A DNA stretch of 64,000 nt from Flagellimonas nanhaiensis (lineage in GTDB: Bacteria; Bacteroidota; Bacteroidia; Flavobacteriales; Flavobacteriaceae): contig NZ_QTJX01000003.1 of NCBI RefSeq assembly GCF_003382275.1, positions 124,001-188,000 of the forward strand, read 5' to 3'. Made by a program: the position numbers and the translations under genes. Shown here piece by piece: positions 1-8,161 of the stretch. Positions within the stretch are counted from its first letter, which is position 1. Each line of letters starts with the position of its first letter. The notes under the pieces are model-generated. The model was not told the origin of the DNA. It was given only the letters and a program-made list of their open reading frames with translations, and ran no database searches.

Positions 1-70
1 ATCCGTTTACTTCAACGGTATCTCCTACGGGCTGCTTTGAAAGTAGTTCTTTTACTGAATAAGACTTCAT
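1..70 (-). CDS. asnS: Asparagine-tRNA ligase, N-terminal fragment (partial)
   Basis: Only the first 23 codons lie in the window; the gene runs off the left edge. Reading the minus strand from the ATG complement at 68-70 gives an N-terminus starting MKSYSVKELLSKQP and continuing to a V-E-V-N-G segment. This resembles the start of Bacteroidota asparaginyl-tRNA synthetases, where a short helix leads into the OB-fold anticodon-binding domain. The enzyme would charge tRNA-Asn in the cytoplasm. It lies 93 nt downstream of the RND exporter on the same strand, so co-transcription is possible. The identification rests on a very short fragment and on recalled similarity, so it is tentative. Confidence 0.5.
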   Translation of the reverse strand, partial: MKSYSVKELLSKQPVGDTVEVNG

Positions 71-163
71 TTGTCGCTTATGGTAAATTAAGCGGTAAAG
101 ATAGGTCTTTGGTTAAAAAAGATACCAATGATTCGTCCAGAAATATCGGGGGTTTCTTGGATG

Positions 164-2557
164 TTATTTGTCTTTCAGATTGTCTTCCTTAGGCAAAATA
201 TCAATCTGGGGCTTTTTAAGAACCTGTTTGTTTGCAATGCTTCTTTCCAAAGAAAGGAGCAAGGACGGAAGCAAAATCAGATTGGAAAGCATGGCAAAGA
301 GCAATGTTGCCGAGACCAACCCTCCCAACGCCTTGGTACCCCCAAAACTGGAAATAATGAATACGGAAAACCCAAAAAAGAGTACAATGGAGGTATAGAA
401 CATACTCACTCCGGTCTCTCTCAATGCGGCGTAGACAGATTTTTTAATTTGCCAACGATTGGCTGTAAGCTCCTGTCTGTATTTGGCTAAAAAGTGTATG
501 GTATCATCCACTGAAATACCAAAGGCAATACTAAACACCAGAATTGTGGAAGGTTTTATGGGAACTCCCAAATACCCCATGATACCTGCGGTAATGACCA
601 AGGGCAATAAGTTGGGCACCAGGGATATGATTACCATTCTAAAAGACCGGAATAGATAGGCCATAAAAAGTGAAATCAAACCAATGGCCAATGCCAGGGA
701 AAGCAGAAGGTTTTTTACCAAATATCTTGTTCCTTTTAAAAACAATAAGGCCTTTCCTGTCATGAAGACATCGTATCGTTCTGATGGGAAGAACTTGTCA
801 ATAGCCTGTTGCACATCTCCTTCAATTTCCTCCATTCGTTCAATTTTGACGTCACGCATAAACGTGGTCAAGCGAGCGGTTTGGCCGGTACTATCCACAA
901 AGCTCTCCAAAAGATTGTCATCACTGGAAGACCTACTGACCATATCCATGATAAAAGTGTTCTCCTGAGAGGTCGGGAGCTGATAATATTTTGGAATTCC
1001 GTTATAAAAAGCCTGTTTGGAGTATTTGACCAGATTTACAAGTGAAATGGGTTTGGAAAGCTCAGGAGTCTCTTCAATAACTTCACCCAATTGATTCATC
1101 CTTCTTAAAGTTGCCGGTTTGGTCGCTCCATTTTTTCTTTTGGTGTCCACAACTATTTCCATCGGCATAATTCCATCAAACTCTTGCTCAAAAAAGCGGA
1201 TATCTTTAAAGTAATGCGTGTTCTTTGGTAGGTCTTCTATTCGGCTTCCTGTAATCTTGATTTGATAAATGCCAATGATGCTCAACACTAAAACGGCTAC
1301 TGCTGTTATATAAACCCCAATTCTATGATGACGAACCATGCGCTCCATCCAACTCACAAAGAGGTCCATCCACTTTTTGTTCAGATGCTTTAGGTGCTTG
1401 GTCTTAGGAAGCGGCATGAAACTATAAAGAATGGGGATGATCAAGAGGGATAGTGTAAAGATTCCAATAATATTGATGGAGGCAACTATTCCAAATTCCT
1501 TTAGTAGGTCACTGTCCAAAATAATAAAGGTGGCAAACCCCGAAGCGGTGGTCATGTTGGTCATTAGGGTGGCATTTCCAATTTTGGAGATGACTCGCTG
1601 GAGTGAAAGTGCTTGATTCCCGTGTTTGTTGACCTCTTGTTGATATTTGTTGATGAGGAAAATACAGTTGGGGATGCCAATTACAATGATTAAAGGGGGG
1701 ATAAGGGCGGTAAGAATGGTAATCTCATATTGTAAAAGTCCCAAAAAACCGAAAGCCCACATTACCCCGATAATCACAACAAACATAGATATGAACGTTG
1801 CCCGAAAACTTCTGAAGAAAAAGAAGAAAATCAAAGAGGTGACCAAAAGGGCAGCCACAATGAATATCCCAATTTCATCTATGATAGACTTGGTGTTCCA
1901 GGTTCTGATATAGGGCATACCGGAAACCCGCACATCCATTTGGGTTTCTTCCTCAAAATTTTTCACCAAATCCCCCAGATCGTTCAATATGAACTCGTTT
2001 CGAACGGGGGTGCTCATGATGTCCTTATCCAAATAAGCTATGGTTTGTATGGTTTCACTTTTAGGGTTGTAGACCAAGTTATCGTAAAAAGGAAGCTCGT
2101 TTAAAAGATGGTTCTTAAGTTTATTGACTTCTTCTTTGGTTTCGGGATTCTCCTTGATGAGCGGCTCCATAACAAAAGCTTGCTGATCTTGGTCTTTTTC
2201 CAATACCCTTAGGTTGTCGGTGGATACAACAAAATCTATCTCTGGAAAGGCTTCAAGTTGTTTGCTCAACTTGTTCCATCGGTTAAAGTTTTCAGGAGTG
2301 AACAGGGCAGAGTCCCTTATGGCCAGTACAATGGCATTGCCTTCTTCGCCAAATATTTGCGTAAAGGTATTGTATCTAATGCTAGCAGGGTGGTCATCGG
2401 GAAGGATGTTGACCTCGGTATTGGAAAACTGGATATTTTTCCACTGTAAAGCCAAAAAAACGGTGAATCCTATAATTCCCAAAAGAATGAGGATTCTGTT
2501 GCGGAGCATGAGTCTTGCAACCTTTGGCCAAAATCCTTGAGTAAGCTTTGCTACCAT
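164..2557 (-). CDS. RND superfamily (MMPL/patched-type) exporter
   Basis: A 797-residue inner-membrane protein of the RND superfamily, in the single-chain MMPL/COG1033-like branch and not the AcrB branch. An N-terminal transmembrane helix (about 20-40) is followed by a periplasmic domain. A first sterol-sensing-like block of about five helices (about 230-380) contains a typical G-x-x-x-D-like loop region. After a second periplasmic domain (about 430-620) comes a second helix block (about 630-780) with the conserved segment FGISVDDTIHFLAKYR, where the paired aspartates are probably the proton relay. The length fits the family. Substrates of this branch in Bacteroidota are mostly unknown; lipids or hopanoid-like molecules are guesses. 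It precedes asnS and follows frr on the same strand. Confidence 0.85.
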   Translation of the reverse strand: MVAKLTQGFWPKVARLMLRNRILILLGIIGFTVFLALQWKNIQFSNTEVNILPDDHPASIRYNTFTQIFGEEGNAIVLAIRDSALFTPENFNRWNKLSKQLEAFPEIDFVVSTDNLRVLEKDQDQQAFVMEPLIKENPETKEEVNKLKNHLLNELPFYDNLVYNPKSETIQTIAYLDKDIMSTPVRNEFILNDLGDLVKNFEEETQMDVRVSGMPYIRTWNTKSIIDEIGIFIVAALLVTSLIFFFFFRSFRATFISMFVVIIGVMWAFGFLGLLQYEITILTALIPPLIIVIGIPNCIFLINKYQQEVNKHGNQALSLQRVISKIGNATLMTNMTTASGFATFIILDSDLLKEFGIVASINIIGIFTLSLLIIPILYSFMPLPKTKHLKHLNKKWMDLFVSWMERMVRHHRIGVYITAVAVLVLSIIGIYQIKITGSRIEDLPKNTHYFKDIRFFEQEFDGIMPMEIVVDTKRKNGATKPATLRRMNQLGEVIEETPELSKPISLVNLVKYSKQAFYNGIPKYYQLPTSQENTFIMDMVSRSSSDDNLLESFVDSTGQTARLTTFMRDVKIERMEEIEGDVQQAIDKFFPSERYDVFMTGKALLFLKGTRYLVKNLLLSLALAIGLISLFMAYLFRSFRMVIISLVPNLLPLVITAGIMGYLGVPIKPSTILVFSIAFGISVDDTIHFLAKYRQELTANRWQIKKSVYAALRETGVSMFYTSIVLFFGFSVFIISSFGGTKALGGLVSATLLFAMLSNLILLPSLLLSLERSIANKQVLKKPQIDILPKEDNLKDK

Positions 2558-2627
2558 GTAGTTTTAATTGGGCGCAAAGGTAAAAAATGATAACGTGTGT
2601 TCCTAAGAAACCAAGCGTTCAAAGTTC

Positions 2628-3182
2628 TTAAACCTTCATGATTTCTGCTTCCTTTACAGAAAGAATAGCATCCACTTTTTTAATGAAGTTGTCGGTCAGC
2701 TCCTGTACATCCACTTCGGCATTGCTCAATCGGTCCTCTGAAATTTCCAGAGACTTTAATTCCTTGTTGGCTTCTTGTCTTGCACTTCTAATTCCAACTT
2801 TGGCATCTTCGGCCTCAGATTTTGCTTGTTTAACTAGCTGAACTCTTCGCTCCTCGGTCAAAGGTGGTACATTGATGATGACCATTTCACCATTGTTCAT
2901 GGGATTGAACCCTAAATTGGCATTCATAATGGCCGTTTCTATTTCAGTAAGAAGGGTTTTTTCCCAAGGCTGAACAGATATGGTCCTAGCATCTGGAGTA
3001 TTGATGTTGGATACTTGGGAAAGAGGAGTGAGCGAACCATAATACTCCACCATAACGGTAGAGAGCATCATTGGACTGGCCTTTCCTGCACGAATCTTTA
3101 CCAAGGCTTTTTCCAAATGGACCATGCTCGCTTCCATACTTTCTTTTGTGCTGTCCAGTATAAACTTTACTTCTTCATCCAT
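2628..3182 (-). CDS. frr: Ribosome recycling factor
   Basis: A 184-residue protein, the usual length of the family. The start is placed at the ATG giving MDEEVKFILDSTKESME, because an upstream in-frame ATG would add eight residues not expected in RRF. Family signatures are visible: the KIRAGKASP segment near residue 30-40, the PWEKTLL region near 75, and the late N-V-P-P-L-T-E-E-R-R motif near 115-125. RRF works with EF-G to split post-termination ribosomes in the cytoplasm. It lies 41 nt downstream of pyrH, the common pyrH-frr pairing, and is probably co-transcribed with it. Confidence 0.97.
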   Translation of the reverse strand: MDEEVKFILDSTKESMEASMVHLEKALVKIRAGKASPMMLSTVMVEYYGSLTPLSQVSNINTPDARTISVQPWEKTLLTEIETAIMNANLGFNPMNNGEMVIINVPPLTEERRVQLVKQAKSEAEDAKVGIRSARQEANKELKSLEISEDRLSNAEVDVQELTDNFIKKVDAILSVKEAEIMKV

Positions 3183-3223
3183 ATTTCTATATTTTAAAGA
3201 TGGCAATCAAAGTACATGCCAAT

Positions 3224-3931
3224 TTAGATATTCACAACGGTTCCAATTTTTTCCCCTGAAACTATTCTCATTAGGTTTCCTCTGGTGTTCATATCAAAAA
3301 CAACAATAGGAAGCTCATTTTCCTGGCTAAGGGTAAAGGCTGTGGTGTCCATAACCTTTAGACCTTTAGAAAGTACTTCACTGAATGATAGGGAATCAAA
3401 CTTGGTGGCAGATTTATCCTTTTCGGGATCGGAAGTATAGATTCCGTCCACTCTTGTTCCTTTTAGAATAACATCTGCCTTAACTTCAATGGCCCTTAAA
3501 ACCGCAGCTGAATCTGTTGTAAAGTAGGGATTACCGGTTCCCCCTCCAAAAATCACCACCCTGCCTTTTTCTAAATGGCGCATGGCCCTTCTTCTAATGA
3601 AAGGTTCGGCAACTTCGTTGATTTTAACGGCTGATTGGAGTCGTGTCTCCACACCTTGAAGCTCCAAAGCACTTTGCAGGGCCAATCCATTGATTACAGT
3701 AGCAAGCATTCCCATATGGTCTCCCTGTACACGGTCCATCCCTTGGCTTGCTCCAGAGAGTCCTCTAAAGATATTTCCGCCTCCGATTACGATGGCCACT
3801 TCCACTCCTTTGTCGACAACAGCTTTGATGTCTTCCGCATATTCGGAGAGGCGTTTGGCATCAATACCGTATTGTTTTTCTCCCATTAGGGCCTCACCAC
3901 TCAGTTTTAAAAGAATTCTTTTGTATTGCAT
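3224..3931 (-). CDS. pyrH: UMP kinase
   Basis: A 235-residue UMP kinase of the amino-acid-kinase fold; it phosphorylates UMP to UDP for pyrimidine nucleotide synthesis. The start is set at the ATG giving [17 protein letters not shown]. The open frame extends 53 codons further upstream, but that part is hydrophobic, unlike any PyrH, and would run into the sigma factor start. Visible motifs are KLSGEAL near the N-terminus, the [10 protein letters not shown] glycine-rich loop near residue 50, and the [15 protein letters not shown] nucleotide-binding segment near 135-150. It heads the pyrH-frr unit, with a promoter match immediately upstream in the divergent gap. Confidence 0.97.
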   Translation of the reverse strand: MQYKRILLKLSGEALMGEKQYGIDAKRLSEYAEDIKAVVDKGVEVAIVIGGGNIFRGLSGASQGMDRVQGDHMGMLATVINGLALQSALELQGVETRLQSAVKINEVAEPFIRRRAMRHLEKGRVVIFGGGTGNPYFTTDSAAVLRAIEVKADVILKGTRVDGIYTSDPEKDKSATKFDSLSFSEVLSKGLKVMDTTAFTLSQENELPIVVFDMNTRGNLMRIVSGEKIGTVVNI

Positions 3932-4054
3932 TAAGGATGTCTTGAAGTCGGGACAAAAATAATCAAAAATATTTAGGACAGGTCCCTTAAAAAGGAGTGC
4001 GGAAAAAGGAAAAATGAATAAAAATTCCATACATTCTGTAACCTTTTCCCAAAA

Positions 4055-4084
4055 CAAAAGTATACCCTTCAAAACCAAGCAAAA
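4055..4084 (-). promoter_or_regulatory. Candidate pyrH promoter
   Basis: On the minus strand a TTTTG element (4080-4084) lies 17 nt before TACTTTTG (4055-4062), which matches the Bacteroidota TAnnTTTG -7 box exactly. This is just upstream of pyrH in the gap shared with the ECF sigma gene. Two further TATTTTTG matches lie closer to pyrH, so the true start point is uncertain. Confidence 0.4.
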
Positions 4085-4639
4085 TTGCAAGATCTATCAG
4101 ATAATTTTCTAATGATGAAAGTGAAGAGCGGAGACTTGGACAAGTTGGGTCTGTTGTACGAACGGTATAAAAAAAGGTTGTTTGGTTTTTTCTACAACCT
4201 TGGAAACAATCCTTCCGTAAGTGAGGACCTTGTTCAAAATGTATTTTTAAGGATTTTGAAATACAGGAACTCCTATACTGGTGAAGGGGCTTTTACCGCA
4301 TGGATGTTTCGTATGGCCAGGAACGTCAATCACGATCATTATAAGAAAATATCAAAGGAAAGCACCTATCGGAAAGTTCTTCTCGAAGATACCGAAGTGA
4401 AATCGGCCAACGACCTTGATGATGCTCTTGAGCAAAAAGGAAATGAAGTGTTGTTGCGAAAGGCCTTAACTCGTTTGCCCGTTGAAAAGCGTGAAATATT
4501 ACTGCTGAGCAAGTATAGGGAGATGAGGTTCCATGAGATTGCAGAAGTGCTGGGATGCTCTGAGGGAGCTGCCAAGGTAAGGGTCCATAGAGCTCTCAAG
4601 GATTTGAGAACAATTTTTTTACAACTTGAAATGACATGA
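4085..4639 (+). CDS. ECF-type RNA polymerase sigma factor
   Basis: A 184-residue sigma-70 family factor with only regions 2 and 4, as in extracytoplasmic function sigma factors. Region 2 (about 15-90) includes [14 protein letters not shown] and a W-M-F-R-M-A-R-N core-binding/-10 recognition segment. Region 4 (about 125-180) has the helix-turn-helix [20 protein letters not shown] followed by [10 protein letters not shown]. The start is taken at TTG (4085) because [10 protein letters not shown] resembles the usual N-terminus of this group; the alternative is ATG at 4112. The stop overlaps the next gene in an ATGA arrangement, indicating translational coupling to the membrane protein that probably controls it. 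Promoter target unknown. Confidence 0.9.
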   Translation: MQDLSDNFLMMKVKSGDLDKLGLLYERYKKRLFGFFYNLGNNPSVSEDLVQNVFLRILKYRNSYTGEGAFTAWMFRMARNVNHDHYKKISKESTYRKVLLEDTEVKSANDLDDALEQKGNEVLLRKALTRLPVEKREILLLSKYREMRFHEIAEVLGCSEGAAKVRVHRALKDLRTIFLQLEMT

Positions 4640-5433
4640 TTATGGACAAGGAAAAATTTGAAATACTGGCAATGGATTTTATGTCCGGGGAAATGTCCCA
4701 TGAAGCCGCAGAGGATTTTCGTCAGTTTCTTGAAAAGAACCCCAATTACAAAGAAGAATACAAGCAGTTGGAAAGCATTTGGACAAAGGTTGATGCAATG
4801 CAAACTCCAGACCCATCTACTGAAATGGATGAAACCTTTTATGGCATGTTGGGTCAAGAAATTGAGAAAAGCAAAAAGAAGCGTGGTTGGAACGGGATTT
4901 TCTCTGGTTTCTTCACAGTCTTGAAGCCACAATTGGTCTATGGTGTGCTGCTTTTGGGGGTAGGTTTTTTGGTCGGGCTCTATTTCAATTCCCAAGAGGC
5001 ACAACCTGGCGAGATTATGGTGTCCACTGATGAAACCGCTGATGTGCGTCAAAAACTGGTATTGACCCTTTTAGAGCAACCATCGGCCAACCAAAGATTG
5101 CAAGGGGTAAGCGAGGCCAATAAGATTGAAGATGCGGATAATATTGTGATACAGGCTTTGCTACAGACCTTGAACAATGATGCCAATGTTAATGTGCGTT
5201 TGGCGGCAATAGAGTCTTTGACCAATTATGTGGACAACCCTGTAGTAAGACAGGGATTGGTGCAGGCCATTCCACATCAGGAATCTCCCATAATCCAGAT
5301 TACATTGGCCAATCTTATGGTGGCTCTTCAGGAAAAGGCTTCGATAGAACCTTTTAAACAGTTGCTCAAGGAAAAACAAGTCGACACCACTGTCAAAAAG
5401 AGAATAGAGAAAAGTATACAATCAATCATATAG
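4636..5433 (+). CDS. Anti-sigma-like membrane protein with HEAT-repeat C-terminus
   Basis: A 265-residue protein with an unusual three-part layout. Residues 1-80 are cytoplasmic and resemble the helical heads of anti-sigma factors (DFMSGEMSHEAAEDFRQFL), but without the Cys/His zinc ligands of ZAS domains. A single transmembrane helix lies around 100-117. Residues about 135-262 are alpha-helical repeats with the look of HEAT repeats (IQALLQTLNNDANVNVRLAA). Its ATG overlaps the sigma factor stop (ATGA), so the two are co-translated. The inference is that it holds the sigma factor at the membrane and senses something through the repeat domain. An alternative in-frame ATG lies two codons downstream. 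The regulatory role is inferred from position and architecture. Confidence 0.75.
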   Translation: MIMDKEKFEILAMDFMSGEMSHEAAEDFRQFLEKNPNYKEEYKQLESIWTKVDAMQTPDPSTEMDETFYGMLGQEIEKSKKKRGWNGIFSGFFTVLKPQLVYGVLLLGVGFLVGLYFNSQEAQPGEIMVSTDETADVRQKLVLTLLEQPSANQRLQGVSEANKIEDADNIVIQALLQTLNNDANVNVRLAAIESLTNYVDNPVVRQGLVQAIPHQESPIIQITLANLMVALQEKASIEPFKQLLKEKQVDTTVKKRIEKSIQSII

Positions 5434-5493
5434 TTTATTTATCAATCGTCCTTTTAGGGCAAAATCAAATTACGAACAGTCAAATATTAAAAG

Positions 5494-6357
5494 ATGAAAA
5501 AGTTGATTTTAATGCTGTGTTTTTCCTTAGGGGTAGGCACATTGGCCGCTGAGGCCCAGAAAAAAGAATTCAAGGAGGTAATCAAAAAAGAAATTATGCT
5601 CCAAAACAACATGAATAATCTGGTGGTGGTAAAAAATGTTTTTGGGTCCATTACTGTGGAAGGGTATCAAGGGGAAAAGGTTCTTTTAGAAGTGGAAAGA
5701 ACAATTTCGGCGAAAAATACCGAGGATTTAGAGTTGGGAAAAAAAGAATTACAACTTAAAGTTGTGGAAGAAGAAAAGAGAGTGATTCTTTATCCGGATG
5801 CTCCCTACATTGAATTTGACAAAGAGAAGTTACGGTACAATTGGTGCAACAACAATGATGATATTTCTTATGACCACAAACTTAATTTTAAATTGAAGGT
5901 GCCCAATTCGGTCAAAATCAACACCAGTACGATCAACGATGGGGAAATCAGCATAAAGAACACCAAGGGAAATTACTTAGAGGTTTCCAACATCAATGGA
6001 GGTATATCCCTTCATAATATTACAGGAACCACAAAGCTGAGCTGCATCAATGGAGAGGTAGATATTTCGTACGCAAAAAACCCAACAAGCGATTCTGAAT
6101 ATCACTCCTTAAATGGAGATATCAATATCTCCTATCAAAAATCGCTATCTGCCAATATTTCTTTTAAAAGTATGAATGGTGAACTGTATACGGATTTTGA
6201 TATCAACAAACAATACAGCAGTACTAAAAAGGATACGGGAAACAAAAAAATGGGGAAATATAAATATGAAGCCAAGCCTGTGGTGCAAATAGGCAATGGT
6301 GGGGTGGAATTCAATTTTGAAACGTTAAACGGAGATGTAATCATCAAAAAAATATAG
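5494..6357 (+). CDS. Secreted DUF4097-family protein (first of two)
   Basis: A 287-residue protein with a signal peptide (MKKLILMLCFSLGVGTLAAEA, cleaved near AEA-QKK). The rest is beta-rich and repetitive, with recurring V-x-N-x-N-G-x-I and S-x-N-G-D/E-x motifs (NINGGISLHN, CINGEVDIS, SLNGDINIS, TLNGDVIIK), as in DUF4097/GIN-type right-handed beta-helix proteins. It probably acts in the periplasm or at the cell surface as an adhesin-like or envelope structural protein. It starts 60 nt after the HEAT-repeat protein, and the next gene, a paralogue, begins 2 nt after its stop. It is probably a target or partner of the sigma factor system. No catalytic residues are recognisable. Confidence 0.8.
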   Translation: MKKLILMLCFSLGVGTLAAEAQKKEFKEVIKKEIMLQNNMNNLVVVKNVFGSITVEGYQGEKVLLEVERTISAKNTEDLELGKKELQLKVVEEEKRVILYPDAPYIEFDKEKLRYNWCNNNDDISYDHKLNFKLKVPNSVKINTSTINDGEISIKNTKGNYLEVSNINGGISLHNITGTTKLSCINGEVDISYAKNPTSDSEYHSLNGDINISYQKSLSANISFKSMNGELYTDFDINKQYSSTKKDTGNKKMGKYKYEAKPVVQIGNGGVEFNFETLNGDVIIKKI

Positions 6358-6359
6358 TC

Positions 6360-7184
6360 ATGATAAAATTTAAGACAGTACAAATCATTTTGCTTTTGCT
6401 CATTGCCAATGTAACCTTGGCCCAAGAGAAGGCAATTGATTTATTCACGGTTCCTTTAAGTAGTCCAGGAAGTCCTGGAAAATTGGTAATAGATCAAATT
6501 ACGGGGTCAATTACGGTAGATGCCTACGAAGGTGCGGAGGTCATTATTAAGGCATCTTTTGGAAGTGAAAAAAGGCATTATCAAGAAGATAAAAAGGATA
6601 ACAATCGAAATGGAATGAAACGAATCAATGGTTCGTCACTTAATGTCAGTGCAGAGGAAAAGAACAATGTTGTGCAGGTAGTGAATGAGCAATGGAACCG
6701 CATCACAAATTTACAAGTAAAGGTGCCCAGAAATTTTTCTTTGAAACTTTCAACGGTAAACGATGGTAATATTTTGGTAAATGGGGTTAATGGAGAAATG
6801 GAAATCAGCAATGTAAATGGTGAAATCACATTACAGGATGTATCTGGTTCTGCTTCGGCCGATACGGTCAACGGGGATGTCAAGGTAAACTTCAACAGTA
6901 TTGAGAGTGGAGCCAACATGGCCTTTAGCAGTTTGAATGGTGATTTGGACATTACTTTTCCCAGTTCGCTCAAGGCAGATGTGAAAGCTAAATCTGATAT
7001 GGGGGAGGTATTTACAGATTTTGAAATGGAAGTATCTGAAACTAAACCTGAAGTCAGCAAAAATGAGAATTCTGGAACCTATAAAGTAAGTGTTGAGCAG
7101 TGGGTTAGAGGCAAGATCAATGGTGGTGGCCCGGAAATGATCTTCAAGACCTTTAACGGAGATATTCTTATTAGATCTAAGTAG
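6360..7184 (+). CDS. Secreted DUF4097-family protein (second of two)
   Basis: A 274-residue paralogue of the preceding gene with its own signal peptide (hydrophobic 6-18, cleavage near LAQ-EKA). It carries the same beta-helix turns with asparagine-glycine ladders: GVNGEMEIS, NVNGEITL, TVNGDVKV, SLNGDLDI and a final TFNGDILIRSK. The gene starts 2 nt after the previous stop, so the pair is one operon with the sigma factor and its membrane partner. A strong symmetrical terminator follows. The two proteins differ mainly in the loop between the N-terminal strand block and the ladder, which here is rich in N, R and K. Specific function unknown. Confidence 0.8.
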   Translation: MIKFKTVQIILLLLIANVTLAQEKAIDLFTVPLSSPGSPGKLVIDQITGSITVDAYEGAEVIIKASFGSEKRHYQEDKKDNNRNGMKRINGSSLNVSAEEKNNVVQVVNEQWNRITNLQVKVPRNFSLKLSTVNDGNILVNGVNGEMEISNVNGEITLQDVSGSASADTVNGDVKVNFNSIESGANMAFSSLNGDLDITFPSSLKADVKAKSDMGEVFTDFEMEVSETKPEVSKNENSGTYKVSVEQWVRGKINGGGPEMIFKTFNGDILIRSK

Positions 7185-7202
7185 CAGAAAAAAGTATGGT
7201 AT

Positions 7203-7235
7203 AAAAAAACGCCCCTTTTAAGGGGCGTTTTTTAT
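7203..7235. terminator. Bidirectional intrinsic terminator
   Basis: A perfect stem ACGCCCCTT / AAGGGGCGT with a two-base loop, flanked by an A-run on the left and a T-run on the right. It can stop transcription from both the DUF4097 operon (plus) and tsf (minus), which converge here. Confidence 0.9.
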
Positions 7236-7253
7236 TTAAGCTATGTTGTTGAA

Positions 7254-8078
7254 TTAACCCAATGCTACTCTGGAAAAACCAGTTACTTCCAAATCGGAAT
7301 TAACGGATTTTACGTATTGGGCCACACTTTGTTTGTTATCCTTGATAAAGGCTTGGTTAACCAAAGTGTTGTCTTTGAAGAAACGCTTCAACTTTCCTTT
7401 GGCAATGTTATCCAACATGGCCTCTGGCTTTCCTTCTTGACGCAATTGATCTTTGGCAATTTCAATTTCCTTATCAATTGTAGATTGATCTACACCTTCT
7501 TCGTTCAAAGCAACCGGGTTCATGGCCGCAGCTTGCATTGCTACATCTTTGGCAGCTTCGGTAGCTCCATCAACAGAGGCAGATAGTCCAACCAACGTTG
7601 CAATTTTGTTACCTGCGTGAATGTATGAGCCTACAAAAGGAGCACTCAACCTCTCGAAACTTCCTATTTCAATTTTCTCCCCGATAACACCAGTTTGCTC
7701 GGTTAGCTTTTCATTTACAGTCATTCCATTGAATGAGGCTGCAAGAAAATCATCTTTAGAATTGCAATCCAAAGCCAAATCAGCCAAATCATGGGCCAAT
7801 TTTACAAAACTTTCGTTTTTGGCCACAAAATCGGTTTCGCAGTTCAAGGAGATAATAACTCCGGCAGTTTTGTCGGCATTTACTTTTGCAATTGCAGCAC
7901 CTTCAGAGGAATCCCTGTCCGCTCTTTTTGCAGCTACTTTTTGTCCTTTCTTTCTAAGGATCTCAATTGCTTTATCAAAATCACCATCAGCTTCGACCAA
8001 AGCTTTTTTGCAGTCCATCATTCCAGCTCCGGTGGCCTTTCTTAATTTATTTACTTCTGCGGCGGTAATCTTTGCCAT
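7254..8078 (-). CDS. tsf: Translation elongation factor Ts
   Basis: A 274-residue EF-Ts, close to the usual length. The N-terminal UBA-like domain contains the hallmark TGAGMMDCKKALVEADGD near residues 16-33 and an ILRKKG segment. The core has the C-E-T-D-F-V-A motif (SLNCETDFVAKN, about 75-90) that contacts EF-Tu. It catalyses GDP/GTP exchange on EF-Tu in the cytoplasm. It lies 83 nt downstream of rpsB on the same strand, the near-universal rpsB-tsf arrangement. Nothing is missing or unusual. Confidence 0.98.
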   Translation of the reverse strand: MAKITAAEVNKLRKATGAGMMDCKKALVEADGDFDKAIEILRKKGQKVAAKRADRDSSEGAAIAKVNADKTAGVIISLNCETDFVAKNESFVKLAHDLADLALDCNSKDDFLAASFNGMTVNEKLTEQTGVIGEKIEIGSFERLSAPFVGSYIHAGNKIATLVGLSASVDGATEAAKDVAMQAAAMNPVALNEEGVDQSTIDKEIEIAKDQLRQEGKPEAMLDNIAKGKLKRFFKDNTLVNQAFIKDNKQSVAQYVKSVNSDLEVTGFSRVALG

Positions 8079-8161
8079 TTTCTTGATATTTAAAAATTTA
8101 TGTAAAGTAAAACACTATTTAAGTGTTTCGGTTTAGGACAATGTTAAATCAGTTGTTGGGT

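Noticed and set aside
3932..4090. 53-codon N-terminal extension of pyrH
   Set aside because: The extension is hydrophobic, unlike UMP kinases, and covers the likely promoter and the start of the divergent sigma factor gene.
4366..5052. 228-residue minus-strand open frame across the sigma factor and HEAT protein genes
   Set aside because: It lies opposite two genes with clear motifs and shows no protein-like features of its own.
5494..7184. DUF4097 pair as a recent tandem duplication
   Set aside because: The two proteins share only the ladder motifs and differ widely elsewhere, so the duplication, if any, is old.
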